Source: CAVTYH01 sp963773875 (lineage in GTDB: Bacteria > Planctomycetota > Planctomycetia > Pirellulales > JADZDJ01). From it: 64,000 nt of DNA. The translations under genes and the position numbers were made by a program. The stretch covers positions 364,212 through 428,211 of the forward strand of contig CAVZCV010000020.1 of the NCBI GenBank assembly GCA_963773875.1, written 5' to 3'. This document shows, one piece after another, positions 18,915 to 31,238 of the stretch (position 1 is the first letter of the stretch; every line of letters begins with the position of its first letter). The notes under the pieces are model-generated. The model did no database searches. It was not told the DNA's origin and was given only the letters and a program-made list of their open reading frames with translations.

Positions 18915-21900
18915 CTATTCCAGAGTCAAGGCCTTTTTTGGGCCCACTGGGCGCAAAAAATCCCCCGGTTTTCTCCTCCGTGATCTCCGGCGTGCCTTCT
19001 CGTGGTGAAAACGAGCTTTCTCGTAGCTCTCGATAAACCGTTTCAAAAGCACGGTTTCGCTGGAATTCAAATCCTGCCCGCGCTGGAACCCAACGGGAAT
19101 GCTGCGATCGATGATATAAAACCCTCGATGCCGCTCAATCTCCCCCGTATCCGCCCCCAACTCCTGCCCGAGCTGGTAACCATCGGGATACGGATTTGCG
19201 CCGCCTGGCGGGATCGTAACTGTCGGCGCAGGGTGACACTTCGAAATACCCTACCGTAATCCATACCGCGTACACGTTGCTGTGTGTTGTCAGATTGTTC
19301 GTCAGTCGGTCGATCGGGTGAAAATAGAAATACGCACTCCGGCTCGGATCGTTATGTGGGGCCACCGTGCTGGTACTCTTTGCGAGCAGGGGCGTCGCAT
19401 TGGAGTCAATATTCGGCTTCACCCCCTCGGCACGCCAAACGGTCGCATTCACTGGCTTCTGCCGCAAGTCGATCGTCCCCGCAGCACCATTTAACGGCAC
19501 CATATCGGCGCCGGCGGGTGATCGGAAAGGATTCGAGAAAATTGAAGGATGCACTCCGTCGACCTGGTACTGACCTCCCGCGTAGCCCTGACGGCTCTGC
19601 CAAATCAAACCGAACTGCGGACCCGTAATCACTCCACCTGGCTGTCCTCCCAAGATCCCGTTCCAGACTTGCGCGAATTAATCGTATTGATATTCACCCG
19701 GCCTGGCTCGCGGAAATTGGAGACGGTATTGAACGGCGGATGCAGTCCCGCCGTGCCGGCTGGCTCGGTGCCCGTTCCGCTTGTATTTGGAACCGAGAAT
19801 GTCGATTCGCCGGCCATGCCGCCAGTGGTATTGCAGTCCCATTCAAATGCCTTCGGATTGAGTACGGTTTCCGTACCAAGGTACGGCGACGGTACACGCA
19901 AATACTCAAAAATGTTTGCCATCCCCGGGGCCTTGCCGGGAGTTTCATCGGAGTTAAAGAAATTGATTAAATGCCCAAATGCCACGCGTTTCACGCCATT
20001 GACGTCTTCTTTATATGGGTTGCCCCCTGTTGTGAAAGTCGTCACCTCTCGCGCAAGTCGGCTTGAGGCGCAAGCGGGGACAAGCATTAACTCAGACACG
20101 CTTGCGTATGGCCTGTTATTCCACGTCAGCCAAGGGAATGGTGCCTTGGAGTTGTCCGGTGATCCCGCGTAAAATTTCTGGCCACCATTATCGTACGTCT
20201 GATGGACCGGAGCATTACCGCTATTGAAGCGGGGACCGTAGATGTTCCGATTAGCTATAATAAAATCGTTCAAGAATCCGAGCGAATGCTCAAGTTCGCC
20301 CCATCACATTCGCATTGCCGTCATCCGGCGTCGTAGCAATTCCATCGTCCGTCGTTACCGTATAGTCATGATGCCAAAGATTTCGCGGTGCGACCGGATT
20401 TTGTTCATCGCCTCTTTGGTGCGTTGAGAGCTTATCTGGGTTCCGACCAGAAATTGGATCGGGGTTAGCGGCGCTATCGTCGACGCCATTGAAAACCGTT
20501 AATGGAACTGACATCGAATCAATCGTCAAATAAGGATTCTTTGTCTTATGCCATGGCTGCAACGGATTTGCTAATCGCTGTAAATGGACGCGTCGAAAAT
20601 CGTTTTTTAGATCAGCCGGATCTGAAGGATTTGGTTTTCCATTTTGTTTGAGTGCATTGCGCGTCTTGGTGTTTGTCTGTACTGCAAGATCGTAATCCAG
20701 TGGAATATCCAATGGCGGTGAATATGCCCCTTCACCACCCACCAGACTTCCGTCCCACATTACGCCCTGTGGTTGCGGCATCGCGCCTGCGGCACCGGTG
20801 TATTTCGGGTAGCCGCCGTGCGGGTCCGTAATGCTGAGCGAACGCGGTTTATCGATTGCAAGAGCAACAATCGGTTGAATGTCAGGAGTTGTCGGCATGT
20901 CTGGCGTCGTTGCGCCTGGGCTCATATTGCTTACGACTTGCACTTGATTGCCACCTGCCGACGGATTAAGGACGATCCGACGGGTCTTGTCGATTTGGAG
21001 CGTTGTTCGGCGGTTTGCCGCAGTTATGCCTGCGTCGTTCACTCCAGACTTGCGACCCAGACAAATCTCGTAGCCGCCGATTAATGGTGCTGGTCCAGCG
21101 GCGCAGGCGGATCATCGCCCGATGATCCGATAACGGCATAGTGTCCAGGAAGAATCGGTGTCACGGGTAAGTCTGTCCAGAAGGCTTCACCGCCGTCATT
21201 GATTCCTCCGGCCGACGGATCGTAATTTACGAAGTAGACGCTCCGATCGATTTCAGCAGGCGATGGCCGCTTCGTGGAATCTGGATCGTCGGGGTCTTTG
21301 TTGCTGTCGACGATTAAAAGTCGCCAAACAGGAGAGTTGGCACTGGACTGCTTTTTCAAAAATACTCCACCATTAAATTGGTTGTTGTAAAGTTCCGCTG
21401 GCCTAGTCGGGGTGTTCTCTCCCCAGGGGTTATAAAGCTCAACAAACAAGCCAGAGCAGGCATAAGACGTTGGTCAAAGCTTCCGTCATGCTTGTCCATC
21501 GTATCAGTTGTCTTCCCTGCCTGAGTCGCGGTATCTCCATCGTTCAAGAGCGTATTTTCATCATCTTTTTGGACATGGGCCTCATTATCGGTGTCCTCTG
21601 TCCTCCGATCGTGGAATGCAAACACCTCTGTAATCAGAAGCTCTGGACGTTCGCACCCCCACACGAGTCCGCGCCACGGTTTTCCATCGTCCTGGCTGAC
21701 TGTGCCGCTTCCGTCATCGATGATCCCATCGACGCACCAAGTTTGTCCGCTGCCCGGATTCACAAGGTCTTTGAATTGACCGGTCGAAGGATCTTTCGGC
21801 GAGAACGGATACAAATCGTATTCAAAGGGCGTCATGATCGAATCGGAATCCATGAAATCGACCACATTCACCGCCCATTGTGCCAACCGTCGAACGCTGG

Positions 21901-24590
21901 CCTTGTATTGAGATGGACCGTCGACGACGGATGAATCGTTATCAAACCAATGATTGTTCGCATTTTTCGAAGTACCTGTGGTGGGATCGCCAAGAAACTT
22001 GTCGTCAATCATCATGCGGGCCAGCACATAAAGGTGCCGGGCGAGAAGTTGCCGGGCCATCAATTCGTCGGTCTGGTTGACGTGGTACTTCTTATCGCTG
22101 GGGGACGGTCCCGTGACATTCAGACCGTTCGCGAGATTCAACTTGGGCGGAACACCTTTGTAGCCAGTGATTAGGCTGGACGGATTCGGCGGATTCGCCT
22201 GCGACTGGGCTGCCAGTTCGCTCGCGGTTGGTTCTTCGACAGTGCCGTTGTTGTCGGCATCGCGGCCGGTGCCCAAGGGCCGGTTGATGTCCATTCGCAG
22301 CCCTGCAATGAGGTCGGGCGCGAGCAGATTGCGAATGTTGTCGTTCGCTTTCTTAACGCCGAGACCGCCGCTGGTTTGCAGGATGCTGCTAAGCCATTCT
22401 GTGATGTGATGCGATGAAAATCGCTCCGCCCCCGGCAGGCCGGTAATGTTGATGACCGGCTGGCGCGCTGACAGTGGATACACAGAGTTCGGGCCCGGTG
22501 TGTCCCAGGCATCGGTTGTTAGCTCGCGCAGTTCGGAATGTGAGGTTATTGCCGTTTGCCCCCGCGGCACCGGTAAGTTGCCACAGCCGCTGGGGCAGAT
22601 CCGTCGTGTCGATGTCATTCGGTCGCAGCAGTTTCTCGAGCTCGAACACCGTAAACGGGTTGTCTGAGGTCTTCGTGCCCGTTGCCTTGCCTGGACTACG
22701 CGAATCGCGCGAAAGATTGATATCGTATGGGCAGTGCCATGTTTCGTTCTGCCACATGTTACTGTTGTTGCCGCTGGCAGTACCCCAAACTTTGGGCATC
22801 GCGTAGTAGGGCTGCCCGTTGTAGTCGATGCCCACTGCCATTCGCCCCCACAGATCCGATGGACTCTTAAACGAGCAAGCGATCGTGTAGTCGGGCGTGG
22901 GAAATTGGAACCGCTTGATTAACGCCAATGTGTTGAGAGCCTCGGTCTTGTCGACCGTGTGCGATTGCGGGTCCATGGTCATGCCCGCTTGCGGTGCTGT
23001 GGGTTGGCCGTATTCTCCATAGCGGCCGTCGAACGTTTGACCACCGACGGCGCCGCCGCGCAGCAACTGTGTGACTTCACTAACGGAAAGGCCGGCAGCG
23101 GTGAGATCGATTTCCGCTGGCCCATAACCTTGACCGCGCGGTAGAGCCATCGCGGTTGTTCCACCGGCTGTGCCTGCCCAGGGACCTTGAATGGTATCGG
23201 TATGCTTAAATGAATCGTTCGTGGTCTCAATCTGCTCGCTCGTGCCGTGCGCATTCACATTGAGCCGGCCGTCCAAATCGATGCAGAGAATTGCAAACAG
23301 CGGCTTATACAAGCGGCCATCGGCGGTCGATTGCACCGGATAACCGAGGTCCATCCAGATGCTGTCGGCTATGCCATCGCCGTCGTTGTCGATATCCCAA
23401 GGACCGTTGATTGGATCAAAGAAAGCGCCGCCGTTGAAATTCGGATGATCGACTTTTGCTCCCGTCACTGTATACGTGCCGAATGACATCGGACCCATCG
23501 GCCGCAGCATGATCTTGCGGAGCAGATCTTGGCCGCCGGCGTCGGACCATTTGAAATTCGGCTGTGACAGACTTGGGTCGGTCTTGATTCTCGTTTCCCA
23601 ATACTTGATGAGGTCCGGGCGATGATACGACGGAAGTGCGGACGACGCCGTTGGCGTCGATAAATGCCATGTGCATGTTTTGATAATCGGCCGCATCGTA
23701 ATCTTCATTTGCGCCGCCCCATCCGCCGAATGGCACGGGTCGCAATTGACCGGCGACTGTTTTGTAATCGCCGGAGGGTACGTAGAACGCCGGGTTGGGC
23801 AGAAGTGCGAATTCGCATTTAAGGGTCATGAACGCGGGAACGGCAGTGCCGTCCGTTTTCGCATCGACCGTTTTTGCTGCGCCCGTAGGATTGAATCCGA
23901 ACCCAGTGCCTCCAAACGGGCGACCGTTGATGATAAAAATGTCGTCTTTATTCGGCACAACGTTGCCCGATGGGCCTTTGAACGGCAATGTGCGCAGCGT
24001 GACTTTGTTGGCAGTCGCGTCGAACATGTGCCGCACAATTCGCGTGCTAAGGCCGACGGCTGGACCGTTTGTCATCGTGAGCACGCAGCCTTCGTAGTAG
24101 CCTTCAATCTGCCCGGGGGTATCGTTAATGCTGGGCATGATCGTGGAATTCGTGGCGCTTTAAGCGCATCGAATTCCAGGATTTGTCCCGGCAAACTGGC
24201 AGGCAATTTGCTGACGGTTGGCCCAACCTTCGCCCAGAGCAGCGGCTGCCCGGCCGGTCCGCCGTAGAAATCTTCGAGCAGGCTGTGGGGGTAAATGACC
24301 GAATATAAGTTCTGGGAGCCGCGCAGCACTTGGCCCATTGCACCATCGAGCAAATGTTGGGGCGTGTCGCCCGTCGTGGCGACGCGGGCGTAGTTTTTGC
24401 TCGTTTGCAGGTGCTTGGCGGCCACGAGCACGTAGGTGACCGCGATCATCACGAACAGAATCAAGAGGCTCAGAATCACGAGCAGCAGCACGCCGCGACG
24501 CTCTTCCGACCGGGGCGGGCGGGTGATGCAAAACTTTGTCTTACCGACCGGGATGGTCGGGCTATGCTGCACTAGTTTCTTCGCGGACAT
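18915..24590 (-). CDS. Giant GspK-like protein of the secretion locus (about eight frameshifts)
   Basis: Joined across frames this is one protein of about 1,890 aa. The ATG at 24590 has AGAGG 7 bases upstream. The N-terminus RRGVLLLVILSLLILFVMIA is the membrane/pilin-like helix of GspK minor pseudopilins. Later parts include a calcium-binding-like DIDNDGDGIADSIWMDLGYP, then CIDLDGRLNVNAHG, ELLITEVFAFHD, and near the end EPGRVNINTINS, matching the PGxxNINT motif of GspK. Frame changes fall near 24160, 23640, 22545, 21440, 21070, 20285, 19645 and 19205; the last piece ends at 18915. Ordinary GspK has about 300 aa, so this is a planctomycete-specific giant form. It lies last in the locus, after four prepilin genes. 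Confidence 0.75.
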
Positions 24591-24648
24591 GAATCGACCT
24601 CTTGCTGCTCGTCCCCTGCGTACGTTTGCCCGCTAGCCCGATGTTTTC

Positions 24649-24813
24649 ACCACGAAGTCACAGAGACACGGAGCGGCAAATTAATGAGGAGGCCAGGAAG
24701 CCAGGAAAGACAAATCGAGGATTGGCAATCGTTTGATTCTTTCCGTTCCTGTATTTCTGGATTCCTTATATTAACGCTTTTTGCCTGCTTCGTGATCTCC
24801 GTGTCTCCGTGGT
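24649..24813. repeat. Inverted pair of a CACGGAG-type repeat
   Basis: The segments 24649-24673 (ACCACGAAGTCACAGAGACA...) and 24788-24813 (reverse strand ACCACGGAGACACGGAGATC...) belong to the same 8-bp-unit family in opposite orientation. They lie in the 294-base gap between the giant GspK-like gene and the next prepilin gene. Confidence 0.6.
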
Positions 24814-24884
24814 TAATTCTGCCTTCTTCGATGTTTTTCGACCGGGACGGTCGGACTATGTGATAACTGCCTTCTGCCTACCGC

Positions 24885-26122
24885 TTACTGATTCCAAACC
24901 GATGGACCGTCTAAGTGGATGACACGCTGGTACACCGCGACGGCGCCATCGAACAAACACGCGTATGTTTTTTCATCGCCTCCGCCGGGCGGGTTCGGGT
25001 TGCCCCACACCCAATCGGGCCCATTGAGGGTGATATTGAGTTTGTCTGGCGTTGAGCCTTCTGCCGCGGAGATGATGCGGTACCATTTAAAAATTCGCTC
25101 GCTCGTTGTCGTGTTCCAGCGGCAGAGCATCATCCAGGTTCCAGGCCGGGCGTATGCCAGGTTCGTATCTGCCTGGGCAGATGGATCCTGCAAAAGCAAA
25201 TCGCCGCCGCCGATGTTGACCGTGCCGGCAGTGGGCTGTGTGAGTGACCCACCCGAATCGATTCCGGCATTCACGAACGCTTCGTGAACGAGCGCCGGAT
25301 TGAACGCCGAGCTGCCCGTGGGCGAGGGTGGCAAAGTGCGGCTGGCAAAAATGACGATCGACAGCAGCATTTGATCCATGGGCGCCGGCCCCGTGGACGA
25401 GGCGAAATGCGGCGTGAGCGTGGCCATCCAGGTGTAGTCGCCAACGTACGGGCGATGCGATGCGGCTTCGGCGATTTCGGTCGATGTGGGATTCGTGGCC
25501 GGAAGCGAGCGATCTTCAGGCTGGGTGATGACGAGATCGTCGGTCAGCGTGAAGACCGATTCCGCGATGGCTTTGGAAATGGCCGAACCATTCGTGGTGC
25601 TAAGCATGCCCGGCAATGTGAGCCGGCGCATATAGACTGCCGGAGCTTGGCCGCTGGGATTCGTCCACATCGGGAAATATTGCAATTGTTTTTGCGCGTT
25701 GGGATCGAACGAGTTCGTGTCTTTGAGCGTGCGGGCCATCATCATGGGATCGATGGCAATGGGGGCCGCATAGGTTTTTTGAACCTGTGGAGAAAGACCG
25801 GTTGCGGTGTATGCAGTCCCATCGGCACGGACCCAGTTATCGATTTTTCCCATGCCGCGGATTTGGAATTCGCGGTAGGCGTTCTGGCCCAGTTCGCTTT
25901 TGCGTTCTTCGACGTTCGCCCGCTGCACGTAAATTCCGCCGACGGGCAAAAGCGAGGCGATGCTGATCATGCCGATGGCCATGATGCCAATGGAAATGAG
26001 CACTTCCATGAGGCTGAAATGCCCGTGCGGAGTGCGGAGCGCGGAGTGCGGAGTTTCTTCGTGGACCGACGGTTATCGATCTTCAATTCCGAATTCCGAA
26101 TTCCGAACTCTGAACTTCTCAT
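24885..26122 (-). CDS. Prepilin-like protein (one frameshift in the leader)
   Basis: A pseudopilin of about 410 aa. The conserved helix FSLMEVLISIGIMAIGMISI carries the +5 Glu of type IV prepilins. The start is taken as ATG 26122, whose A is the last base of the upstream gene's TAA stop (TAATG coupling). From there the leader is encoded by short repeats (EFGIRNSE, then LRTPRSALRTG), and a one-base shift near 26015 brings it in frame with HFSLMEV. The leader would be removed by prepilin peptidase after the Gly. The rest is a large extracellular domain typical of planctomycete prepilin-like proteins. Confidence 0.78.
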
Positions 26123-27403
26123 TACCTGCCTCCCATCGATTGGCCGGAGATGGCGTAGGCGCGGGATTGCTTGATGGCTTCCGGCAGCGGGGGATTGGCC
26201 GTGATGCTTGCGTCATCGACTTGGGCAACCTCGGCCGTGCCCACCGATCCGGTTTTCGGATTGATTGAAATCCAGATGTTTTCCAAATCGCGGAAGTTAT
26301 GTTTTTGCGATTGAGTTTCGACATCGTCGGTTTTCAAGTATGCCTGGGCCGGCAGTTTTTCGCGTTTGCCAACGAGCAAATGCACCGTGTCTGTGAGCGG
26401 GAATTGCTGGCCCATGATGTAAATGGAATCGAGCGCCCGGTTTTACTAAACATGATGAGGATTGGCCGCTTGTCGGTTGAGAACGCGCTTTGCATTGCGG
26501 CGGTTGGCAATTCGTTCTGGAGTGTATCTGTACCAGCCCCGGAGAACGCGAGATCCAGCACCGCACTGCCGGGCATTTGCGTGGGGGAAGCAAGCCAATT
26601 TCACAGGTTGGCGAAGGATTTGAAACGGGGTTCTCCAGCCAGTAGCTGATGTGACGGCAGGCGGAAGATAGCGGTAAATTGGTTTGGCGGGTGTGGTCGT
26701 AGTGTCGTAATCAGAGACGTTGACCGGGAGGATCACGTATCCCGGCGGCGATGTGCGCGAGTTGTTTGAGGGATCTAAACAATCGACACCCTGAGTGGTT
26801 GTTACCTGATTCGTGGCGTTGGTCGCTCCGTTTGCACCGCTCGAACCAGGCAGCTGATAGTAAGGACCGCGATATCCGAAGCGAATTTGATCGCCCGGCC
26901 GCAAGAAGGTTTGCTGATTGAGCCGTGGCATCGGCCGGATCGAATTTGATCGCCACCAGCTTGGTCGTCGGATCAATGGTGACCGTGACGGCCGACGATA
27001 TCGTATCGCCCGCATACGGCGGTGGCACTTCGCAAAGGAATAAATCCATGGCGGCGGTGCGATCTAACGTTGTACTTGGATCGCTGGCATTCAAACGTTC
27101 GATCCACACGCCGGCGGGGCGGCCGGTGGCGATGGCGTCGGCTTGGGCCGAGGCGAAATGCGTGGTGACCATGCGGGCGGCTTCGCGAATTCGCCGCGTG
27201 TCGAGTGCGGGAATTAAGAGTGGCACGGTGGCGATGGTGATCGCCGAGATGATGGCGATGACGACCAGCAGCTCCACGAGCGTGAACGCGCGGCGCAAAT
27301 GCAGCGTGCAGTACGCAAATTGCGAAATGCGGGAGCGTAGCCCGTTGTGTGGCGACGAGCGGCCGACTGCCGCTTTTATCGTTTTGTGATCAAAACTTTG
27401 CAT
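26122..27403 (-). CDS. Prepilin-like protein, GspH type (about three frameshifts)
   Basis: It begins with about 38 residues before the prepilin motif RRAFTLVELLVVIAIISA (Glu at +5), followed by RRIREAARMVTTHFASAQADA, the typical GspH-like alpha helix. The frame then shifts near 26935 to RLNQQTFLRPGDQIRFGYRG, again near 26590, and near 26430 to the final part MGQQFPLTDTVHLLVGKREK, which ends at 26122 with the start of the next gene. The intact protein would have about 425 aa. It is a minor pseudopilin of the secretion machine. The 200 bases upstream hold CCGTT microrepeats and no gene. Confidence 0.75.
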
Positions 27404-27606
27404 TCTCTTCCGTTCCGTTCCGCCCCCAGCCCGCCGCCGGCGAATTGTCAGCGAACTAAGCCATTCGAACTGCCATCCGTTTTACTGAGCCCCGAGATCG
27501 TGATTGGTGATGTTGTCGATGGAATTGTCGCCTTATCCGCTGTCCAAATCATTTGCTAATGCACCGATCCCATTAAGTGAACCGCTGAGCAGTCGCAATA
27601 GGATTG

Positions 27607-28595
27607 TTATTGAACTTCGTAATCGGAATTGAGTATTCGGATTGTGCCGTTGACAGATGTCAGTATTATGTCTGGACCTGCCAGAAAATCAAGGAAGAGC
27701 GGTGGATAAACCAGCGGGAGCAGATGCGGATTGAAAAAGTTCCCCGCTCGCCGGCTTGTAAACGTGCAGGGGATCAAACGGATCGTTGCCGTTGGATACG
27801 TCTTCTGCCGTGGCTTCAGCGCTCGTGATTAACATCCATGGCTGAAGCGGGGAGGTAAATCGCTGGTGCCCAGCGCAGGAAATGAAATCGGCTGTCCCCA
27901 ACCGTCGATGAAATTCGAGCATTCCATCGCCATCGCGTATCGCCGATTTCGGACGGCGAAAATTGTTCCAGCACATCTGGATCGTCTATGCCCTTCGTGA
28001 TAATCAAGTACAGACATTCGGCGGTTCCTCGAATTGCGATGTCTTGGATGTGCGCTTGCAGTTGCGCTTGATATGACGTTTGTAACGCGGGAACGGGATG
28101 CATGGGTGAACTGCGATTACGCGCCAATTGACGCGTGATCGGATCGTCATAATGTCGGAAAAGCCGATCCGGCATTTCCAACCGCATCAGATCCGCTAAG
28201 GCGTCAAGACGGATCGAGCCGTAATTATCGAAGACTGCGTCGCCGATTGGCGCCACATAGCCTTTGCACTCGGCCACTGCGAGTACGTCGATCGGCACTC
28301 GCCGTGTTTTATACGTCTCATACTTCGCCATGATCAGCGCGTTGAGCTTGTTGATCGTGGAAAGCGTTTTGTCCCGTTTCGCCGTCTCCTGAGCGCTCGC
28401 CAATGCGAATAAAACCATCGAGGCCAGGATGCCCATGATCATCATGACGACCAATAGCTCGACAAGCGTGAAGGCAGCTGCGGACACAACGCGACTTGCG
28501 AACGCGTGAGGTGCGCCGTCCTCGCTCCGCATTGCGCTAAATCGTTGCCGTTTTAGTTTCAACATGTCGAGCCTCTTTGCTGCGTTCTTTCGCAT
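27607..28595 (-). CDS. Prepilin-like protein (about four frameshifts in its C-terminal third)
   Basis: ATG 28595 (a GTG one codon earlier overlaps the upstream stop). The motif AAAFTLVELLVVMMIMGILA is the prepilin cleavage site and helix; KLNALIMAKYETYKTRRVPI follows. The C-terminus is scattered over frames but recognisable as the planctomycete pattern VLEQFSPSEIGDT, DGDGMLEF, IDGWGQPISF, FLRWAP, DVSNGNDPFDPLHVYKP and a last piece DFLAGPDIILTSVNGTIRIL ending at TAA 27607. Shifts lie near 27935, 27895, 27850 and 27690. The end point is less certain than the start. Confidence 0.65.
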
Positions 28596-28597
28596 CA

Positions 28598-29677
28598 CTA
28601 TGGCTTGTCGTCGCCCAGCGCCGTGCCCTTGCTGAAATTCGTGATGTTGTCGTCATCGGCGCCAGCGGTGTCGTAACCAGTGCCGGTCGGGTATGACTTG
28701 TAATAAACCTTATAGTTCGTCCCGTTAAACTTCACCTGAGCGGGACGGCAAATGCGGAATTCACAGTTCCAAAATCGTTATCCAATCCTGCTGAAATAAT
28801 CTGAAACGACTTCGGATTGGCGCACAGCTTGGCGAAGGAGGAATAGGACTGGGAGATGACGTTTTTGCTGTTGTCGGTCACAATGTCATTTCTGTTATTG
28901 CCAGTTGCCGTATTGCCAGCGTCCAGCCCAGCGGTTCCCGAATCCCAAGGTTCTAGTAAGTATGGAACGGGGCTAGTAGGCGGCGATGTTGCGAGGGCAT
29001 GCAAGAGGTAGGAGTGATAGTCAAAGTACTGATAGGGTGCGGTTGGCTTACCTCCGACAGGCACATATACCGGCACCGTCCCACTCGCCCAAAGATTTCC
29101 AGAAATGTCATAGAAACGCGTCTTATCGAAGTCGAAAAATGGCGTTGCGTCGCCCGAGTTCGTCGATAGCCAACCTCCGGAACCAGTGATCGGGTATCGT
29201 GAGTCCTTACTAAACCCGTGCAACCAAAAGGTAAGCGCCTGCGCGGAGTTTAAGATTCTGACCTTTCAAATTCTGCCACGTGGTATCTGGTTCAATGAGT
29301 CTTGGGAATGCCTTATTGAAGAATTGACGAACAGGATGGGCCGCCTCGGTGACAGTGACGACGCCTGCATCAGTTTGCACTGGCCCAAACCAAGACGGCG
29401 GGTAATCGCCGTATTGCGTCTTGAATTGCTGCATCGCCGATTCCAAATTCGTGATCTCGGCTTTAATCCGCGCCTTCTTCGCCGTTTCCAGCGCTTTGAA
29501 CACGGCGACGGAGGCTAGCGCCACCAGGATGCTGATGATGGTAATGACGACCAGCATTTCGACGAGGGTGAAACCGCTGGTCCTTTGTCCCTTGTCATTT
29601 GTCATTTGGGGGCGGCTTTCTAGAGGTATCTTGACTTGGACGACAGGCGACTGATTGCGAAAAAATGTTCGTGACAT
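28598..29677 (-). CDS. Prepilin-like protein (two frameshifts)
   Basis: ATG 29677 has AGGA about 8 bases upstream. The prepilin site SGFTLVEMLVVITIISILVA follows a leader of about 40 residues whose last part (MTNDKGQRTS) is encoded by GTCATTT-type 7-bp repeats. After KAEITNLESAMQQFKTQYGD the frame shifts near 29215 to FSKDSRYPITGSGGWLSTN, and near 28742 to the tail AQVKFNGTNYKVYYKSYPTG, ending at TAG 28598, whose last base starts the next gene's possible GTG. Probably the major GspG-like pseudopilin of the locus, directly downstream of gspF. Confidence 0.78.
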
Positions 29678-29798
29678 AACCACCGTCCTACTGGGTTTCC
29701 ATCCCCGGTTTCCACCGAGGGCTAGTGTGGAAATTACGTTTGGTACGCAAGTGACAAAGGACTAATGACAACTGACTACTGACAATTCCGGCCACATT

Positions 29799-29822
29799 GC
29801 CCCGGGCGACTCGCCACGGGGC
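29799..29822 (-). terminator. Hairpin after gspF, possible terminator
   Basis: On the minus strand GCCCCG-T-GGCG AGT CGCC-CGGGGC forms a 10-bp stem with one bulged T, starting 14 bases after the gspF stop. No T tract follows, so it may stabilise the 3' end or be a repeat element rather than a strong terminator. Confidence 0.4.
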
Positions 29823-29836
29823 TAATGCGAGCCCGG

Positions 29837-31186
29837 TTATTTCTTCTTCCCGCCGCCGCTGCTCAAGTCGGTAATGAGTTTCACAAGCGGCAAGAACAGT
29901 GCGATCACGATAAAACCAACCATCAAACCCAGAAATACAATCAGTAACGGCTCGAGCAAGCTGACAAGGCTCTCGGTGAGCACGGCCACTTCTTCGTCGA
30001 ACGTGTCGGCCACTTTGTAGAGCATGGTGTCGAGTTCGCCGGTCTCTTCGCCGACGTCGACCATGTTCACCACGAGGTCGTCGACCACCCGCTGCTTCAT
30101 TTTTGTTAAGTACAGCAAAACGCCAATCGGCCCGCCCACGAACATGAACCAGAAAACGACCGTGATGGCGTTGAACACCGGCACGGAATGTTCTTTCAGC
30201 GGTTTGGATATGCTTTCGCCTTCGCGAATCGATTCGCTCACTTTGCCGTACAGCCGCTCGAACATCGCATTGCCCGAGGTTTCCTTCGTAATATTGAGCG
30301 CTTCCAAAATGGGTACACCGCTAGCCACGAGGGTTCCCAGTGTGCGCGTCGTGCGAGCCATGATGTTCTTTTCCACGAGCGCACCCATGACGGGGACCTT
30401 CAGCGTGAATAAATCCCACCCGACGCGGCCATAATTGAATTTGCGTAAGAGTTTGACGAACAGCCAAACGCTGACCGGAATGCCAGGAATCAAGAACCAA
30501 TAGTGGACGCAGAAGTACGAGATGTTCATCAGCATGACGGTCATGGTCGGCAAGTTCGTGTGGAAGTCTTCGAAGATCTTTTGGAACTTCGGCACGATCC
30601 AGATCATGATGAACACCAAAATACAAACGGCCACGGTGACGACGACAACCGGGTAGATCATCGCGCCTTTCACCTTGCGTTTGAGCGATTGAGCGCGTTC
30701 CTGGAACTCTGCCAGGCGGCGCAAAATGACTTCCAGCGCACCGCCCGCCTCGCCGGCTTTGATCATGTTCACGTAGAGTCGATCGAACGCCTTCGGGCAT
30801 TTCGACATGGCTTCGCTAAGCGTGGCGCCGCCTTCGATCTCGTCGCAAATATCCATCAGCGAGTTTTTCAGCCGCCCGCCTTTTTGCTGACCTTCGAGAA
30901 TTCGCAGGCTGCGGAGAATCGGGAGACCGGCGTCTTGCAGAATGGAAAGCTGCCGTGTGAATTGCGTGAGCAATTTGCCGCTGACGCCGCCGATGGCGAA
31001 GCCGCGCTTCTTGCCGCCTTTGGCTTTATCGGCCTTTTTCTTGCGCTCTTTCTTTACCGAAATCTTGGTGACGAAGTAGCCCATCTGGCGGATTGTCGCC
31101 TGGGCTTCTTGTTCGGTTGGGGCTTCGATCACATCCTTGATCTCTTGCCCGGTCGAATCCATTGCTTCGAATTGATATGTCGGCAT
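29837..31186 (-). CDS. gspF: Type II secretion/type IV pilus inner-membrane protein GspF/PilC
   Basis: A 449-aa platform protein that links the ATPase to the growing pseudopilus. ATG 31186 begins the conserved MPTYQFEAMDSTGQEIKD; the frame above it is a translated intergenic repeat. The T2SF domains show LLTQFTRQLSILQDAGLPIL, then VNMIKAGEAGGALEVILRRL, and in the second half VNMVDVGEETGELDTMLYKV. Transmembrane helices are near residues 215-240, 265-285 and 420-440. An additional hydrophobic stretch (VVFWFMFVGGPIGVLLYL) sits just before the second conserved motif, where canonical GspF has none. The gene reads cleanly. Confidence 0.92.
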   Translation of the reverse strand: MPTYQFEAMDSTGQEIKDVIEAPTEQEAQATIRQMGYFVTKISVKKERKKKADKAKGGKKRGFAIGGVSGKLLTQFTRQLSILQDAGLPILRSLRILEGQQKGGRLKNSLMDICDEIEGGATLSEAMSKCPKAFDRLYVNMIKAGEAGGALEVILRRLAEFQERAQSLKRKVKGAMIYPVVVVTVAVCILVFIMIWIVPKFQKIFEDFHTNLPTMTVMLMNISYFCVHYWFLIPGIPVSVWLFVKLLRKFNYGRVGWDLFTLKVPVMGALVEKNIMARTTRTLGTLVASGVPILEALNITKETSGNAMFERLYGKVSESIREGESISKPLKEHSVPVFNAITVVFWFMFVGGPIGVLLYLTKMKQRVVDDLVVNMVDVGEETGELDTMLYKVADTFDEEVAVLTESLVSLLEPLLIVFLGLMVGFIVIALFLPLVKLITDLSSGGGKKK

Positions 31187-31238
31187 GGGAGCACCGCGAA
31201 TGTGGATTATACGCTGGTTGAATAATTTGTTTCTCGTG

